The notes: generated by a model from the letters alone, not told the origin. DNA of 64,000 nt from Symbiodinium microadriaticum (GCA_001939145.1 LSRX01000286.1:589094-653093), one strand, 5' to 3'. Counted from the first letter of the stretch, positions 1 to 11,992 are shown. Numbers and translations are program-made.

Positions 1-223
1 GACTGCAATGATGTGCTAAAGTTACTTTCATGCCTGTTTCTGTAGTAGGCATTGGCCTGTAGCTCTACAATGTGCGCCTTGCAGACCAACGAGTCAGCAG
101 CAAAGAAATCAAAGTAGCTGATGTAGTGGCCTGATTGAGAATCCCCGGTTCTTGCGGGTGAGTTTGGGGAAAGAGGGAGCTGGTCCGCTGAACTTCGAAG
201 TGCCAGACCCCTACATCATGTGA

Positions 224-314
224 GTAGTTGTCTAAATTAGGGTCCCCAATATAGTCCGGCACCCTTATAAAAAGGACCTTCAAAAGGGACCCTACCTACT
301 TTAGGGAACTACCC
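224..314. mobile_element. Family A copy, reverse core
   Basis: The core reads CCCCAATATAGTCCGGCACC. Two extra right ends of the element follow at 361-404 and 447-467, separated by telomere-like repeat. Confidence 0.8.
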
Positions 315-483
315 TTATAGAATCCATATAGAAACCCTTATAGAAACCCTTATAGATCCCTTAAAAGGAACCCTTTAAAGGGACCCTACTTTAGAGAACT
401 ACCCTAAACCCTAAACCCCTAAACCCTAAACCCCTAAACCCTAAAACCCTACTTTAGAGAACTACCCGTGTGTGGGTGGGCAG

Positions 484-535
484 GTGGACATGCGCTTCAC
501 AGAAAGCGTGGTGTCGGCAGGCCGGGAGGCCTTAG
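484..535 (+). CDS. Candidate exon, unrecognised
   Basis: It sits in a spot free of telomere-like repeats after GGGCAG and encodes VDMRFTESVVSAGREAL. The putative donor GTTAAG runs straight into TTTAGGG-type repeat. It ends in phase 1, which fits the start of the exon at 1901 and would give ALGNRTYAEG across the join. Confidence 0.35.
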
Positions 536-1048
536 GTTAAGGGTTTACGGGTTTAGGGCTTTAGGGGTTTAAGGCTCTAGAGGTTTAGGGCTTTAGGGGT
601 TTAGGGGTTTAGGGTTTAGGGTTTAGGCTACGATACAAAGCAAAAACTGCCTTAAGGTTTAGGGTCTACAGGGGGGGGGGGGTTGAGTTTCTGATATATT
701 GGCAATTTGTAGGCCTTTTATTTTATCATAACTTTGCCATAACTTACCTCCAAAATCCTGTCCTACTTATTCTCACCCTACCTTCGCCAAAACGGGCCCG
801 AAGTGCCCACCTGGTAGAAAGTAGGGATTCAGGGTTTAGGGTTCGGAAGCACGGCTCTGGTTTGGGATCGGTTGAAGAATAAGTGACGGCTGGACAGGGT
901 TTGTTAGGAAATATGTCAGGCTTTTGGGAAGTGTATGTAGATTCCTTATAGGTTTGTCGGTGAGTGTGCACTTGATAATGGGGATGTCCTGATATACATC
1001 AGGTAGTGACGGTAACAACGGCATACTTCATATCCCTTACGCATGCGT

Positions 1049-1053
1049 ATGTA

Positions 1054-1084
<31 letters not shown>

Positions 1085-1335
1085 TTATCTATATATATAT
1101 ACAGATATGGAGAGAGATTGATATTTTTGTTGTTGCTGTTCTTCTTATTATGATTCCTTTTGGGTTTATTTGTTTGTTTATTCACGCATAAATAAACAAA
1201 ATAAATAAATAAATGAATGAATAAATAACTATATAAAGAACTAAATGAATAGGTAAATAAATAAATAAATAAATAAATAAATATGTGTGTATATATATAT
1301 ATATATGTATGTGTATGTATATATATATATACCGA
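1049..1335. repeat. Microsatellite cluster (TATC, AAAT, AT)
   Basis: TATC at 1049-1085, AAATA-type units at 1190-1285, and AT runs near 1300-1330. Confidence 0.85.
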
Positions 1336-1701
1336 TCAGGTCGAGCACCAAACAGTAACTCTAACTGTGCCGTAGAATAGCTTCTAGGATTTGTAAGCCT
1401 GACTAGCTTGGTCCTGACGATCATCTTCGTAGTCACGGTATTAGCGCGAAGCCTTGGGTATATGCTTATATAGGCTTTGTGGTGTAAGATTCAGGGATTT
1501 AGGGGTTTCGGGTTTCGGGAAGTTTTTTTGGTGATATTTGAGCCGCTCTAGGCCGGTATGAGCCCCTGACACCAGGGCTCAGATGCCAAACACTAGGGTC
1601 AGTTTGGAAGCAACACGCCCGAGCCCTAAACCTAGAAACCCGAACACCGATAATTAAGCCTTCAATTCTGATGGGGATTAGGGCTCTAGGGTTTAGGGTT
1701 T

Positions 1702-1803
1702 ACCCATATATGCCCCTAATAGGCTAAGTGGTTCCTTTTTGGGATTACCTGAAAGGATTCTAAATATAAGCCACGAAAAGGCACTACTTCGGGGCCTATG
1801 GGT
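1702..1803. mobile_element. Family G copy
   Basis: TACCCATATATGCCCCTAAT at the left, GGGGCCTATGGGTA at the right. Confidence 0.78.
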
Positions 1804-1900
1804 AGGTCTCACCTCTCAAGTCTTAATCGACTCCCCTCGCAGGCTCTGCTCCCCACCAAACTCCAACTTCAAAACCCGTGACTCGCATTCCGCCTGCCAG

Positions 1901-1978
1901 GAAACCGAACCTACGCCGAAGGCGTCAATACGCCCATCGTGGGCTTGACTGAGGCTCACATTCGCATCATGGCTCAGG
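1901..1978 (+). CDS. Candidate exon, unrecognised
   Basis: It follows CCTGCCAG and encodes NRTYAEGVNTPIVGL and TEAHIRIMAQ. The putative donor is GTGTTA. A longer overlapping ORF in another frame starts in the 3' half of the element at 1702-1803 and is less convincing. Confidence 0.4.
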
Positions 1979-2476
1979 GTGTTATATGGGCATGTAATCC
2001 TGATAGCTCTGATAGCTACATAGCAGACAGTAGGTACCTGTCTTAGGTCTTAGGAACGACATTTGCGGCATCGTTTGTGTAAGTGTCCTCCATCATGTAC
2101 TTGGTATTTTTTGGCATAGAGAGCTCACTGTAGATTGTTTTTCGGGTGGTCTTGATGCCGTGCCTTTGCGGGATGTAGGGCTTTCGGCTTCAGCTACACA
2201 GTTCTGAGGGATTTGGTGTTCAGGGTTTAGGGTTTTCGGTCTGGGGTTCAGGGTTTTGAAAGTCTTCATACTGATGCTTCTGATGCCCTGGGGATGCAAC
2301 GACTCGTGGTTCAAAGAACTGGGCCCGAAGGCCATGACAACCCTAAACCCTGAACAAGGTTTAGGGTTGAGGGTTTAGGGTTTATGGCGTTTAGGGTTTG
2401 CGACAGATCATCGACATCGTTCTTTGCCGGCTGGGCGAACAAGTTAAGCACATTTTGCTGGGCTGGCTGGGTGGGC

Positions 2477-2556
2477 TGGGCTGTGGGCTGTGGGCTGTGG
2501 GCTGTGGGCTGTGGGCTGTGGGCTGTGGGCTGTGGGCTGTGGGCTGTGGGCTGGGC
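2477..2556. repeat. GGGCTGT heptamer tandem repeat
   Basis: About ten units of a 7-bp repeat, the same period as the telomere-like repeat but a different sequence. Open frames here in all phases are repeat artefacts. Confidence 0.9.
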
Positions 2557-2894
2557 TGGGCTGGTGGCTGGTGGAGTAGCTTGTGCTGGCCATCGTGGTG
2601 GGTTGACTTGCTTGACCCTGGAGCGGAAACTGTTTTGTTAGAAAATGGAAAGGTTGTGTCCTGACCGAGAACAAAATAGGTTTCCGCATGGCCAACAGCA
2701 ACAAACAAGTTCTATTTATTACTTTCTTGAGGGTTTAGGGTTGAGGGTTGAGGGTTTACGGTTGCGGGTTTAGGGTTGATTGAGCTTGCTTCGTGTGTGG
2801 GGTGCATTTTAATTAATCCCTGAACTGTTTGGGCACACAGCAGGGTTTAGGGTTTAGGCGTTGTGGACTGGGGGGGAGCGGAAGCTTCGTGCAG

Positions 2895-2948
2895 GAGTTA
2901 CTGCTCATCCATGCGGATTTTGCGATGGACTGGGGCTATGCCAACCAG
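2895..2948 (+). CDS. Candidate exon, unrecognised
   Basis: It follows TCGTGCAG and encodes ELLLIHADFAMDWGYANQ. A GA donor (GAGATC) is possible at the end. Flanking sequence is telomere-like repeat. Confidence 0.3.
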
Positions 2949-4194
2949 AGATCACTAGGCCGCTGTCAGTCTGGCCTGGTTTATTATGATTCCAAACTCT
3001 AAGCCCTAAACCCTAAACCCTAACTGGTTTATTTTGATTCCATCCTCAAGCGGAATCGTAGTGTAAAGGGCAGACCGGAACGCCCAGAAGTTGTGAGTTG
3101 CAGGGTTTTCAAGTTGTTATAAGACATGGTCCGGGAGGCCTGCCAGAATTGGATTCAAACTGATAAACTTGCGTCCCGAAACTGACTCCCGCTGCGCCGA
3201 AACTCATGTAGGAACCCTTAGGAACCTGATAAAGAAACCCTGCCCAAGTAACCCCAATATATTAGGATTCATATTATAAGAACCCCAATCAAACCCGGGT
3301 TTCTAAATCAGGTTCCTATGTTATCCTCCCGTGATCCGAAATCCCCGGCAGCCGATCCGAAACTAGAACCCCGAAACTATGGGCACCCGGAGAACGCTCC
3401 TGTTATGGTGTTTCAAATAAGATTCTTACAGGGCTTCCTAGTACTTCATAGTGGCTTTCACAGGGATTTATACTTGTTGAATCCTTCAGGATTTTTGGAG
3501 GGTTTCGTGTGGAACTTATGGGCTTACGAATTTTGGAGCTCACGCGGTTCAGGGTTAAGGGTTTGATTTAAGGTTAGGGCGCTCCGAGTTTATGGCATTA
3601 AATCACGTGAGACTTGGGTGCATGTGTTGTGTTGGGGATTTTTCGGTTGGGTGTTGGAAAGACTGGACCAGGAAGACTTGCCCGCTGCGGCAATCCTAAG
3701 GGTCCATGTGCCTCAATAGGGTTCCTTGAAGGAGTCTTATAAGGTCTATATAAGGGTTCCTTTACGGGTTCTATGGGGTTTAGGGTTTAAGGGTCCCTGT
3801 ACCCAAATGATATATACTTAGGCCCCGAAGTACCTGCATAGGGACGACTTAGAGGCCCAAGTATATACTATATCGCTCGAGACAGGAGATCGGAGCTATC
3901 TTGAGCCTTGTGGTAGTCGTTTGTGTACATGGACCCTTTCGGGTAAGCAGAAAGTCGGTGTTGTGTGCTGTGTGCTGGGCTGGCGCCGGATGACTAGGGC
4001 CATGGCCCAAAGGATCATGCCCCAGACTGCACCTTACATCCTGAGCCCTATGCCGCCTAAACCCTACATAAATCTGTGTTAAATGATTCCGAAAAGTCCT
4101 TGTTACCTTCTTATGGCTTTTTGTAGTTATGTCAGTCTGTGAAAATGCAGGTTTGTCAGAGTGCAGGCAAGCCCTAAAGGCTATAAATCTCCAG

Positions 4195-4288
4195 GTCCGC
4201 ACTACACCATCTTCTACTCACCGGATTTCGTGCAGCAGTCGGTCAATGTGGCGTTATGCGCGAAAACACATGGCTCCACGCCCCGCAA
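4195..4288 (+). CDS. Candidate exon, unrecognised
   Basis: It follows ATCTCCAG, ends before GTAGGA, and encodes PHYTIFYSPDFVQQS and VNVALCAKTHGSTPR. Both edges fit the splice pattern of the ankyrin gene. It needs one base from the previous exon. Confidence 0.45.
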
Positions 4289-5169
4289 GTAGGAAGGTGA
4301 AAGTAGGGTTTAGGGTTGAGGATTTGGAGCATAACCCGCACGCTCAATTACTCTCTAACCACAAATACCCGCTATCAAGGGCTACAAGACCTCCATTAAT
4401 TGAAAGCAAGAAGTTTATGAACAACGTACTCAAAGACCCTATTCTAAGCTTTAAGGCCCCTATATTGGGGTTTGAGGTGTAGCAAACTGAGGTTGTTGTA
4501 CCCCAAAACCCCTTACTAATTATTATGGCTTCAAGAAAGACCCCTAAATCCTAAACCGAGACCTCTAAACAAGAACAGAATCAAAAACAACCCCAACTCC
4601 ACAGCCCTAAACCCGCCCTGACCCGGAGAGCCCAGTACCGTACCCTTTATTGTCCAATGTGACTTGAGTTATAAGGGGCTTAACAGTATGATTGGAGGTC
4701 TGATTTAAGGTTGTTTAAGACTTTGACTTAGGGAAGCCGTTGCTAGCGACAATACTTGCTTGTGCTTGCATAGCACTTGCTTGTATATAGGGTCCTTGCC
4801 AAATACGCTTCACCGAAGACGTCTTGAGTTCAAAGCTGAAAAGCGGCTAGTTGTCCGCACTGTTGACGGCTTAAGCTGGCATAAGTCTCAAAAGAGTATA
4901 CACCCTAAACCCTATATCCCTGAGCCCTATAAACTCTACAAGCCTTATACTGCTTATTGAGCGCTGTGAGACTCGCTCGGCACAATGCCCACCTTTTTTG
5001 GGGTTCCTTGTGCTCTATATAGGGTCTTTTGGGCCGCAGCTACAGCCCGAGCCTGACAAAACTCTGAGGTTGGATGGGCATTGGCTGGCTGGACCCAAAC
5101 CGGGCAGGCGGTCCACTCATGCAGGACACTGACATGGTAGCTCCTCGTCCGGACAGGCGTTTCAAGGTT

Positions 5170-6100
5170 GTTTAGGGTTTAGGGCCTAGGGTTTGGGGTT
5201 AGCACGTACGTATGTAGGACAGAACCCCAGGTTATGTGCAATATCATACATCGAAGCCTGAGCCCTTATTTATTTAATCGCTGAAACCCCTACACTATTT
5301 TGTGTTAACTCTCTGCCACCGGTCCCAAAGTGAAAGACCAAGACCTTGCACCTGAAAGTGCTCAAACCATTAAGCCTTACTTCTGGGCTTAACTTAGCGG
5401 GGAGCCCAGCGTTGCGTAATGAAGAAATATGGTTCCTTACAGCATTAGTTTTCCTAAGCTCCTCAATTTTTCCGATAGTGTTTAAGACCGCTAAATCATA
5501 CTATTAAGTGGCCAGTACTATATATTAACGTGTGTTATCCATAATAATTACCGGGCATTTCGTCCACTATATAAGCCTTACCCGCTAAACCCTAGACCCT
5601 GTAGAACCCTAAACCCCCCAAACCCTTCAGCCCCAAACCCTACACCCCTAAACCCCCAAACCCTTGGACCCCAAACGCTTAACTCCTAAACCCCTAAACA
5701 GTAAAGGTTACCATTGCCAGAGCAGCCTGCCAACTCCCAAGAGTGGCCTTCGTAATCCCCTCCTTGTTAGAAGTGTAGGGATTCAGGGGTTCCGGGGTTA
5801 GCCTTTTTGAGCACACCAAACCCGAAACCCTAAACACTAAACCCGAAACCCTAAACCGCAAACCCTGAACCGTGAACCGTTTGGGGATTAGGGTTTAATG
5901 GCTTGGAGCTTGATGCTTGCCTTAAATTCCCCATACAATTCTTGAGCCCTGAAACCCTCGAGCATCAAAAGCCCTAACACCCCTAAGTCGGATTAGCCCT
6001 AACAACTAGGCTCTAGTAGAGAAGCCTCGAATAAATAGTTATCGTATACCCTGATAGGTTCAAACAATAACTGTCCGAAGCTATACTTGAATGGCCTACC
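5170..6100. other. Spacer
   Basis: Degenerate CCCTAAA at 5583-5700 and 5817-5880. No exon with both splice edges is seen. Confidence 0.6.
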
Positions 6101-6106
6101 CTACAG

Positions 6107-6316
6107 TTGCTGGACCCTTGTAGTGAGATCCCAGACCCTAGCCCACTGCAGAAGGCTCAGGACCTTCTTGGGAGCCTTCGGGTAGGTTTTGTTCGATTTT
6201 CGGCAGCTGTATACTCTGAGGTCGCTTTCGTGAAAGATGGCCAGGCCAGGTGGTGGGGTGGTAGATGTCGGAGCTCATTCGGGGCCCGAGTAACAGGACC
6301 TCTTACGGGGTTTTAG
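6107..6316 (+). CDS. Possible coding block, uncertain
   Basis: An open frame without repeat sequence encodes QDLLGSLRVGFVRFSAAVYS and WWGG. AG/G sites inside it (before GACCTT and before GTCGCT) suggest that only parts are exonic. Confidence 0.25.
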   Translation: MLDPCSEIPDPSPLQKAQDLLGSLRVGFVRFSAAVYSEVAFVKDGQARWWGGRCRSSFGARVTGPLTGF

Positions 6317-6811
6317 GGTTTAGGGATTTGGGACTCAGCGTTTCGTGCTTTAGAGTCTTAGAGTTTAGGGTTTTAGGTTTTGGGGTTCTAGGATTTCAGG
6401 CTCAAGCTTTAGGGTTTAGAGCACAGAGTTTCGGGTTAAACATCTGTGCCGGAAGCCCTAAACCCAAATTTGGGGTTCGAGCCCGAAGCAGCTGGGAGTA
6501 GTTGGCCGGGCTCTACAGGATTTTTGTTGAGTTCGTTTTTTTCAATATGATTTTATAATGCTCCATGAATGCCTGTAGGTGTTTGTCAAGTGGTGTTATG
6601 ATGGAGCTCGGGGGCCTCTTGTCTTAGGTCTTGTAGAAGCAGTGACACGTATCTTCAACTGGCGGAATTCTGCTGATTCGTCCGTCTGTGGGGCATCCCA
6701 ACCCCTTGAATTCGCCGACTAGGACCCATACGCTGAAAGGGAAGACGCTGCACTCAATAGGTCCCTCGAATTCTAGCACGAGCTTGTGCGCTTAATCATG
6801 TCGCTGTCACC

Positions 6812-7162
6812 ATGACCCCTCCGGAGACAAAAGATCCTCGGCAACTAGACTGGTTTTTGCGTGTATATCCTAAGTACTATCCTCATACTACGGAACTCCA
6901 GGAGGCTATCAGGGACAGAGAGAACTTTCGGAGGAGCGGGGGCGGACATCTGCTTTCTTGGAAGTGCACCCCAAGGCGTCGACGCCGGAGCAGACATCAG
7001 AATGCTTTGTCTGGTGAACAAATGGTGGCGCTGCTCTTGAGGCTGGACCGTGCAATTTCTGCTGACGCTGCTGTTATGGCACGCCCAGGACGTCCTTCCC
7101 TTGGCTTTCGTCGCGCGAAAGACGAGGCGTCACACGTTGTCAAAAATATGCAGACCCACTGA
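6812..7162 (+). CDS. Possible coding block of unclear strand
   Basis: This lies in a 1.2-kb stretch (6530-7740) that lacks telomere-like repeat. The plus frame encodes LDWFLRVYPKYYPHTTELQE and an arginine-rich stretch. The minus strand over 6997-7362 is open for 121 codons. I recognise neither product. Confidence 0.3.
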   Translation: MTPPETKDPRQLDWFLRVYPKYYPHTTELQEAIRDRENFRRSGGGHLLSWKCTPRRRRRSRHQNALSGEQMVALLLRLDRAISADAAVMARPGRPSLGFRRAKDEASHVVKNMQTH

Positions 7163-7523
7163 CCGTGCGGATGGTGCTCACCTTGAGACTGCTCATCTCC
7201 GCTGAGCCTTTGCCATTCCCATGCATCGGGTAGCCTCCTTGACTTCGGATCCCTGCGGAATTTCAGGCTGAGTGCTGTACTAAGCTGCAACAACAGATGG
7301 GTTGATGAAAGGAGGAGTTGCTCAATCTCCGGGTCTGTAGCCAAGCCCGAGATCTCGCACAACTGCTACTCAACTTCCTAAGCGCGGGTTGATACTAAGG
7401 CTGGGACCACTTTGACTCCCTTCCGGGGTCCTTTCCAGTGGCTTAAAGCACCGCATTGAAGTGCGATCAGAACTGCAGCCTTTCTAGTCTCACCTTAAAA
7501 CCTCAGAGGCCCTCATAGCTTAG

Positions 7524-7727
7524 TCAGTCTTCAATCATCGTCCACCCCACGTGTACCCCAATCCTATGCTCAGTTATGATGCCACAATTATCGGGTGTGA
7601 GTCTTAGCCGGTACAGTATTTGACCCTCAGGGAGGCCCTTAACGCTGAGTGATCCATAGAAACTATGAAGCCATGACAAAATCTTCGTCGAATCCACAAC
7701 AGATAGTTTTCTTCCAAGACCCCCCAA
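7524..7727 (-). CDS. Possible minus-strand coding block
   Basis: The open frame encodes ILSWLHSFYGSLSVKG and YRLRLTPDNCGIITEHR in the same repeat-free stretch as 6812-7162. Composition looks protein-like but no family is recognised. Confidence 0.3.
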   Translation of the reverse strand: MGGLGRKLSVVDSTKILSWLHSFYGSLSVKGLPEGQILYRLRLTPDNCGIITEHRIGVHVGWTMIED

Positions 7728-8044
7728 CTACCCTCTAATATACCTTACATACCCACTACTAAGGACCATAAGAAGGACCCTAAGGGCTCCGTTACAGGGC
7801 GGATCCGGGTTCATAGAGAAGCTATATATCAACAGAAGCCCCAGACCGACCCGAACCCCTCAAACCCCAACAGCCTGCAGGAATTGCATCAGAAGCCTGA
7901 CCGTTCTCTTATAGAACCCTAATAATAACAAGCCGTGTGGAGGCCCCATAGTAACATGTAGAGAGGCCGTATGAAACCTTTCAAGGACCAGTGCAAAAGT
8001 CGATTGACAAAAGCCCTGAACTTGAGCCCGAAACCCAAACCCTA

Positions 8045-8412
8045 TAAGCCCTGAACAAGCCCTCATCCCTGAACCCTAAACCCTATAAGCCCTAAACAAA
8101 ACCTTATCCCTAAACACTAAACTCACTAAACTCTATAAGCCCTAAACCAAACCTTATCCCTAAACCCTAAACCTTAAACCCTGAACAAATCCTTATCCCG
8201 AAGCCTACACCTTAACCCGACTTAAACCCTAAACAAAACCTTATCCCTAAGCCTAAACCCTAAACAATTTAAATCCGTATCCCTAAGCCTAAACCCTAAA
8301 CCCCAAACAAATCCGTATCCCTAAGCCTAAACCCTAAACAAATCCTTATCCCTAAGCCTAAACCTCAAACCCTACCCCAACCCTTATCCCCATCCCTAAA
8401 CCCTAAACCTTA
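8045..8412. repeat. Telomere-like tract, CCCTAAA strand
   Basis: Besides the heptamer it shows a longer period of about 40-50 bp, containing CCTTATCCCTAAGCCTAAACC, repeated at least six times. Confidence 0.8.
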
Positions 8413-8437
8413 AACCTCTACAGATCTCTACATCAAG

Positions 8438-8513
8438 GGAATCTGAGCCTCTGGAGGCCGGCGTCCAAGATCGCTTTGCTCGCTGGATCGCGGCTTGCTG
8501 CAACAGAAAAAGG
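8438..8513 (+). CDS. Candidate exon, unrecognised
   Basis: It follows ACATCAAG and encodes ESEPLEAGVQDRFAR and WIAACCNRKR. It is bounded on both sides by dense CCCTAAA and TTTAGGG tracts. The 3' edge is uncertain. Confidence 0.3.
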
Positions 8514-8603
8514 GATTGGGGGTTTAGGAGCTTAGGGGTTAGGGGTTTAGGGGTTTAGGATTTAGAGTTTAGGGGTTTAGGGTTTAAACACGGAGGATAA
8601 TTG

Positions 8604-8704
8604 GGGTAGTTTTCCAAATTAGGGTCCCTTTTATGGTCCTTTGTATAGGGGTGCCGTACTATATTGGGGACCTAAAAAGGGGACCCGAATTTAGAGAACC
8701 ACCC
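8604..8704. mobile_element. Family A copy
   Basis: Both ends present; the left arm has TTTTCC for TTCTCT, shared with the copy at 17001. Confidence 0.8.
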
Positions 8705-8827
8705 ACTAAGAGGTTCCTATAAGGGTACCTCTACGAGATTTTTGGGGTGCAGGGTTTGGGCCCAGTAATAGTGTCCCTATAATACGGGGCCGGTTATTTG
8801 ATTTGAAGGGTTCATTCAACAGGTCTT

Positions 8828-9208
8828 GTGCATGTTTGTAAACTGTTTCATGAGGGCATTATTTGTTGTTCGGTGTGTGAACAAGATGGTGCTAGGATTT
8901 TCTGCTGGTTCGATACGGCTTTGCAACTTGCAGGATCTTTGCAATGTCCCTTGCAGAACCCTGCTTTATTTTACCAGCATGGCTGCTGTAGAGATCTAAC
9001 CATATCCGTGATGTCGGTGAGTCTTTTTGGTGCCGAAGGACCGTCGTTGAGTGCATATTCCTGTGAAGAGAACGTTTCCTTTGCAGAGACTCTTTTGACC
9101 CACATTTTGGTGCAAAATGCCTCAACCTTTCATTACCCTCTAAACGGGTTTTGCACGAACAAGAGCTACCCTGATCGCTGCCTTGATCCTACAAGACCTA
9201 CTTTTTAA
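8828..9208 (+). other. Repeat-free block with open frame, function unknown
   Basis: About 380 bp with no telomere-like repeat. A plus frame of 126 codons and a minus frame of 77 codons overlap. Neither resembles a known protein, and I could not match the block to an rRNA or snRNA. Confidence 0.3.
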
Positions 9209-9379
9209 GGCTGTATACACGCACACGATGGTACGGGCGCATCCCCCAAACAACCCTACCCCTAAACCCTCAAACCCTAAACCCCCAAATCCTAGACCCC
9301 TAAACCTGAACCCTAAACCTTGCGTCTCATGCCCAAGACCAGAAGATAGAGAACCACCCTAAATGCCCTGAACGCTCAG

Positions 9380-9439
9380 GAAGAACCGCTGAAGGACGAG
9401 TTGCTGGTGGGGCAGCGCTCCGACGATGCGGGGCACCTC
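9380..9439 (+). CDS. Candidate exon, unrecognised
   Basis: It follows CGCTCAG, ends before GTAGAATC, and encodes EEPLKDELLVGQRSDDAGHL, phase 0 to 0. This is compatible with the next candidate at 10823. Confidence 0.4.
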
Positions 9440-10822
9440 GTAGAATCTTTTGGGTCCATTGGTGTAGGGTTTAGGATCTAGGGTTTTGGGTTTAGGACTG
9501 AGGGCTGGGGGTCTAGGGTTTTGGGGTTAGAACTGAGGGCTTGGGGGTTTGAGGGTTTCGGAGGTATCAGGGTTTTGGGTTTAGAACTTTTAGAACTTAG
9601 GGCTGGAGGTTAGGGCTTAGGGTTTAGGGTTTCGGTTCATGTAAGGGTCCTGTTACCCTATCATTACTAAGGGGTCCTTGGAATCATAGGCTTCGGGATG
9701 CTACACGGTTTAGGGTTTGGGGTTTAGGGTCCATCCATACTATTATTGGAATTCGGCTTCAGAAAGACCATTTCATGGCTTGGCCCACTTGGTTCCATCA
9801 CGGTAAGATATAAGGGCCTCTGGAGCAACTACCGGCACGGAGGGTTCCTTAAAGCTTGGAAGAGTTCTAGCAAGGGTTGTGGCGTGTAGGTAGAGTGTCG
9901 GGTTTAGGGCTTATAGTTTCGAATTCTACCTAGACCCTAAAGAATCCACCTTTTTAAGGACTCCTATAGAGAAAGCATATTAAGGGGTAGGCTTTGTAGG
10001 TATAGCGTTCAGGATTCAGGTTCGCGGGGTTCGGGTTCCCGTAAGCCAGGGTTTTGGTTCGGGTGTGTTTCAGGTAAGGCCTATACGTATATACTTCCCC
10101 CCCCCCCCCAAAGGGTCCTAAGTACTTATATGGGGGGGATTCTTGCCCAAACCATACGAGCAATTCCTAGTATAGAAACCCTACATTCTATTAAAACAGG
10201 TACTTAGGATCCTTTGGGTCCGGGTACATGGACCCTTAAGGTTAAGCCTGATCCCGAATCGCTACGCGCGACACCTGCCAAAAAGTCCTGGTCCCCACCC
10301 AAAAAAACCCACTTGCTATCCCAGAAACCCCTTGGGACCACAATTGAAAAAATGTGTGTGTGTAACCTCAGAGTCCATGTGCTCCTGTGGTATAAACGCT
10401 GGCCTCAAAGATACTCTGAATAGGTGCCTTGTGGCCAAGGGACATATACTCATATGCTGTATCGGCACATGGACCCTCTTCCAAGGAATCCACTCAATGG
10501 TGTGAACGATCTCCAGCTCATTCCAGGACTTTTGTCTTGACTTTGTTCGGTACGCTTGTTATCGGGCTTTTGATTGAAGTTTATTATATAGTAGTAGCCA
10601 TAAAGTTGAAACATTACAATCCTGATGCCCTTTAAGGTAATACCCTAAACAGTAAACCCCTAAAGCCTGAACCCCAACCACTAAATCCCAAACCGAAACC
10701 CTAAACCTTATAGACCCCTGTAGATCCCTACAGATCCCCTTGAAGGAACCCCTAAACCCTCAACCCTAAATCCTAAACCCTAAATCCTAAGCCCTAAACT
10801 TACAGAGCCCGCTGGGCTGCAG

Positions 10823-10876
10823 GAGCCTTGGGCTCACCTGGGCGCGAATGGTGCCCGGACGATGCCGCCTGGAGAA
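10823..10876 (+). CDS. Candidate exon, 54 nt
   Basis: It follows GGGCTGCAG, ends before GTAGGGGG, and encodes EPWAHLGANGARTMPPGE, phase 0 to 0. Confidence 0.4.
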
Positions 10877-10910
10877 GTAGGGGGTTTAGGGGGCTCAGGG
10901 GTTTTAGGGT

Positions 10911-10998
10911 TTACCTAAACCCCCAAAAGTAAGTAAAGTAATGGCCCAAGACCCATCATAAAAGGCTATGATTTTACACACTTTTGAGGTCCAGGTAG
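10911..10998. mobile_element. Family I copy, reverse
   Basis: Begins CCCCCAAAAGTAAGTAAAGT about 35 bp after the candidate exon 10823-10876. Confidence 0.78.
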
Positions 10999-11838
10999 GG
11001 TTCATAAGGTTTAGGGTCTAGGGGATTTAGGGAAGGTTTCGGGCATAGAATTTCCCTCAACAGCGATGTTCTATCATTGATCTTTTGGGTTTAAGGGTTA
11101 GTGAGGGTTTAGGATAGTTTTGGGCTTGGGGCTGAGGGATTGCATTCTGGGTTTAAGGCTTTGGGTTCAGGGTTTAGGATAGGTCTGTTCAGCTTACAAC
11201 AAGAAATTTGCATGCTGAGGTGAGGGCTGCGCATGTACGAAGTACCAGGAACCTGTGTGAGTGGATACATCATACCCTACCTCTAACCCCGTGAACCTGC
11301 AGCCCTTATCATCCAAACGAAATCCAATAGAGGGGCCTGAGTAGCTGGGACTACTAACCAGTTTTCCTCCGTGGTCCCTATGTAGGGTCCCTTTTTTGGG
11401 TCCTCAAGATAGTGCCGCCCCCTGTTTACATCGGATGCAAAGAAGGACCCTAATTTAGAGAAGTACCCATATAGATATACTAAGTGTAACTTCGGCCTCC
11501 AAGACCCAGCCTTCAAAGCTTTTGGGTTCTCAGTTGAGGAGTAGCCTGCAAGTTTAACCGTTGGTTTTTGTGGCCTATTGGGTAAGAAAGAAGATGACTC
11601 TCCGGTTTTCCAGGAAGCCCTAAACCCTGAGCCGATTCTTTGTACTTAGATCCTGGGGGCAATAAATCCCAAAACCCTCATTCAGGCCCGCCCCCCAACA
11701 AAGTTAGGGTTCAAGGCTAGGCTAGCTTTAAAGGCCAGAGACCCTTGAAGTATATGGCCCGCAGGCCCTCATATTCCCGGTTTAGGGGCAGTTTTTTGTG
11801 GATTTGTAGGTGGGGGGAGTAAAGTTGGACCCTGAAGC

Positions 11839-11919
11839 CTAAACCCTAAATCCCTAACCCTAACCCCTAAACCCTAAACCCCTAAACCCTAAACCCCTAA
11901 ACCCCCTAAACCCTAAACC
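11839..11919. repeat. Telomere-like tract, CCCTAAA strand
   Basis: Nearly pure alternation of CCCTAAA and CCCCTAAA. A similar tract lies at 12058-12140. Confidence 0.85.
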
Positions 11920-11949
11920 GTTGGGTCAGCTGCCAAGCCTTCGACCGAG

Positions 11950-11992
11950 GCTTGCAGCCCGGGCTTCACTCTGGTGCCTCCGGGCTGTGAGG
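11950..11992 (+). CDS. Candidate cysteine-rich exon
   Basis: It follows CGACCGAG and encodes ACSPGFTLVPPGCE, similar in style to the CxPGF repeats of GCC2/GCC3 or ephrin-receptor-like cysteine-rich regions. The donor is probably GC. Confidence 0.3.

Noticed and set aside
400-480. Chromosome end
   Set aside because: The telomere-like units are short, impure and mixed with family A fragments, and similar tracts continue throughout the window.
9090-9130. Possible dinoflagellate spliced-leader gene (CATTTTGG word)
   Set aside because: Only a few bases agree with the leader core CCATTTTGGCTCAAG; no donor follows at the right place.
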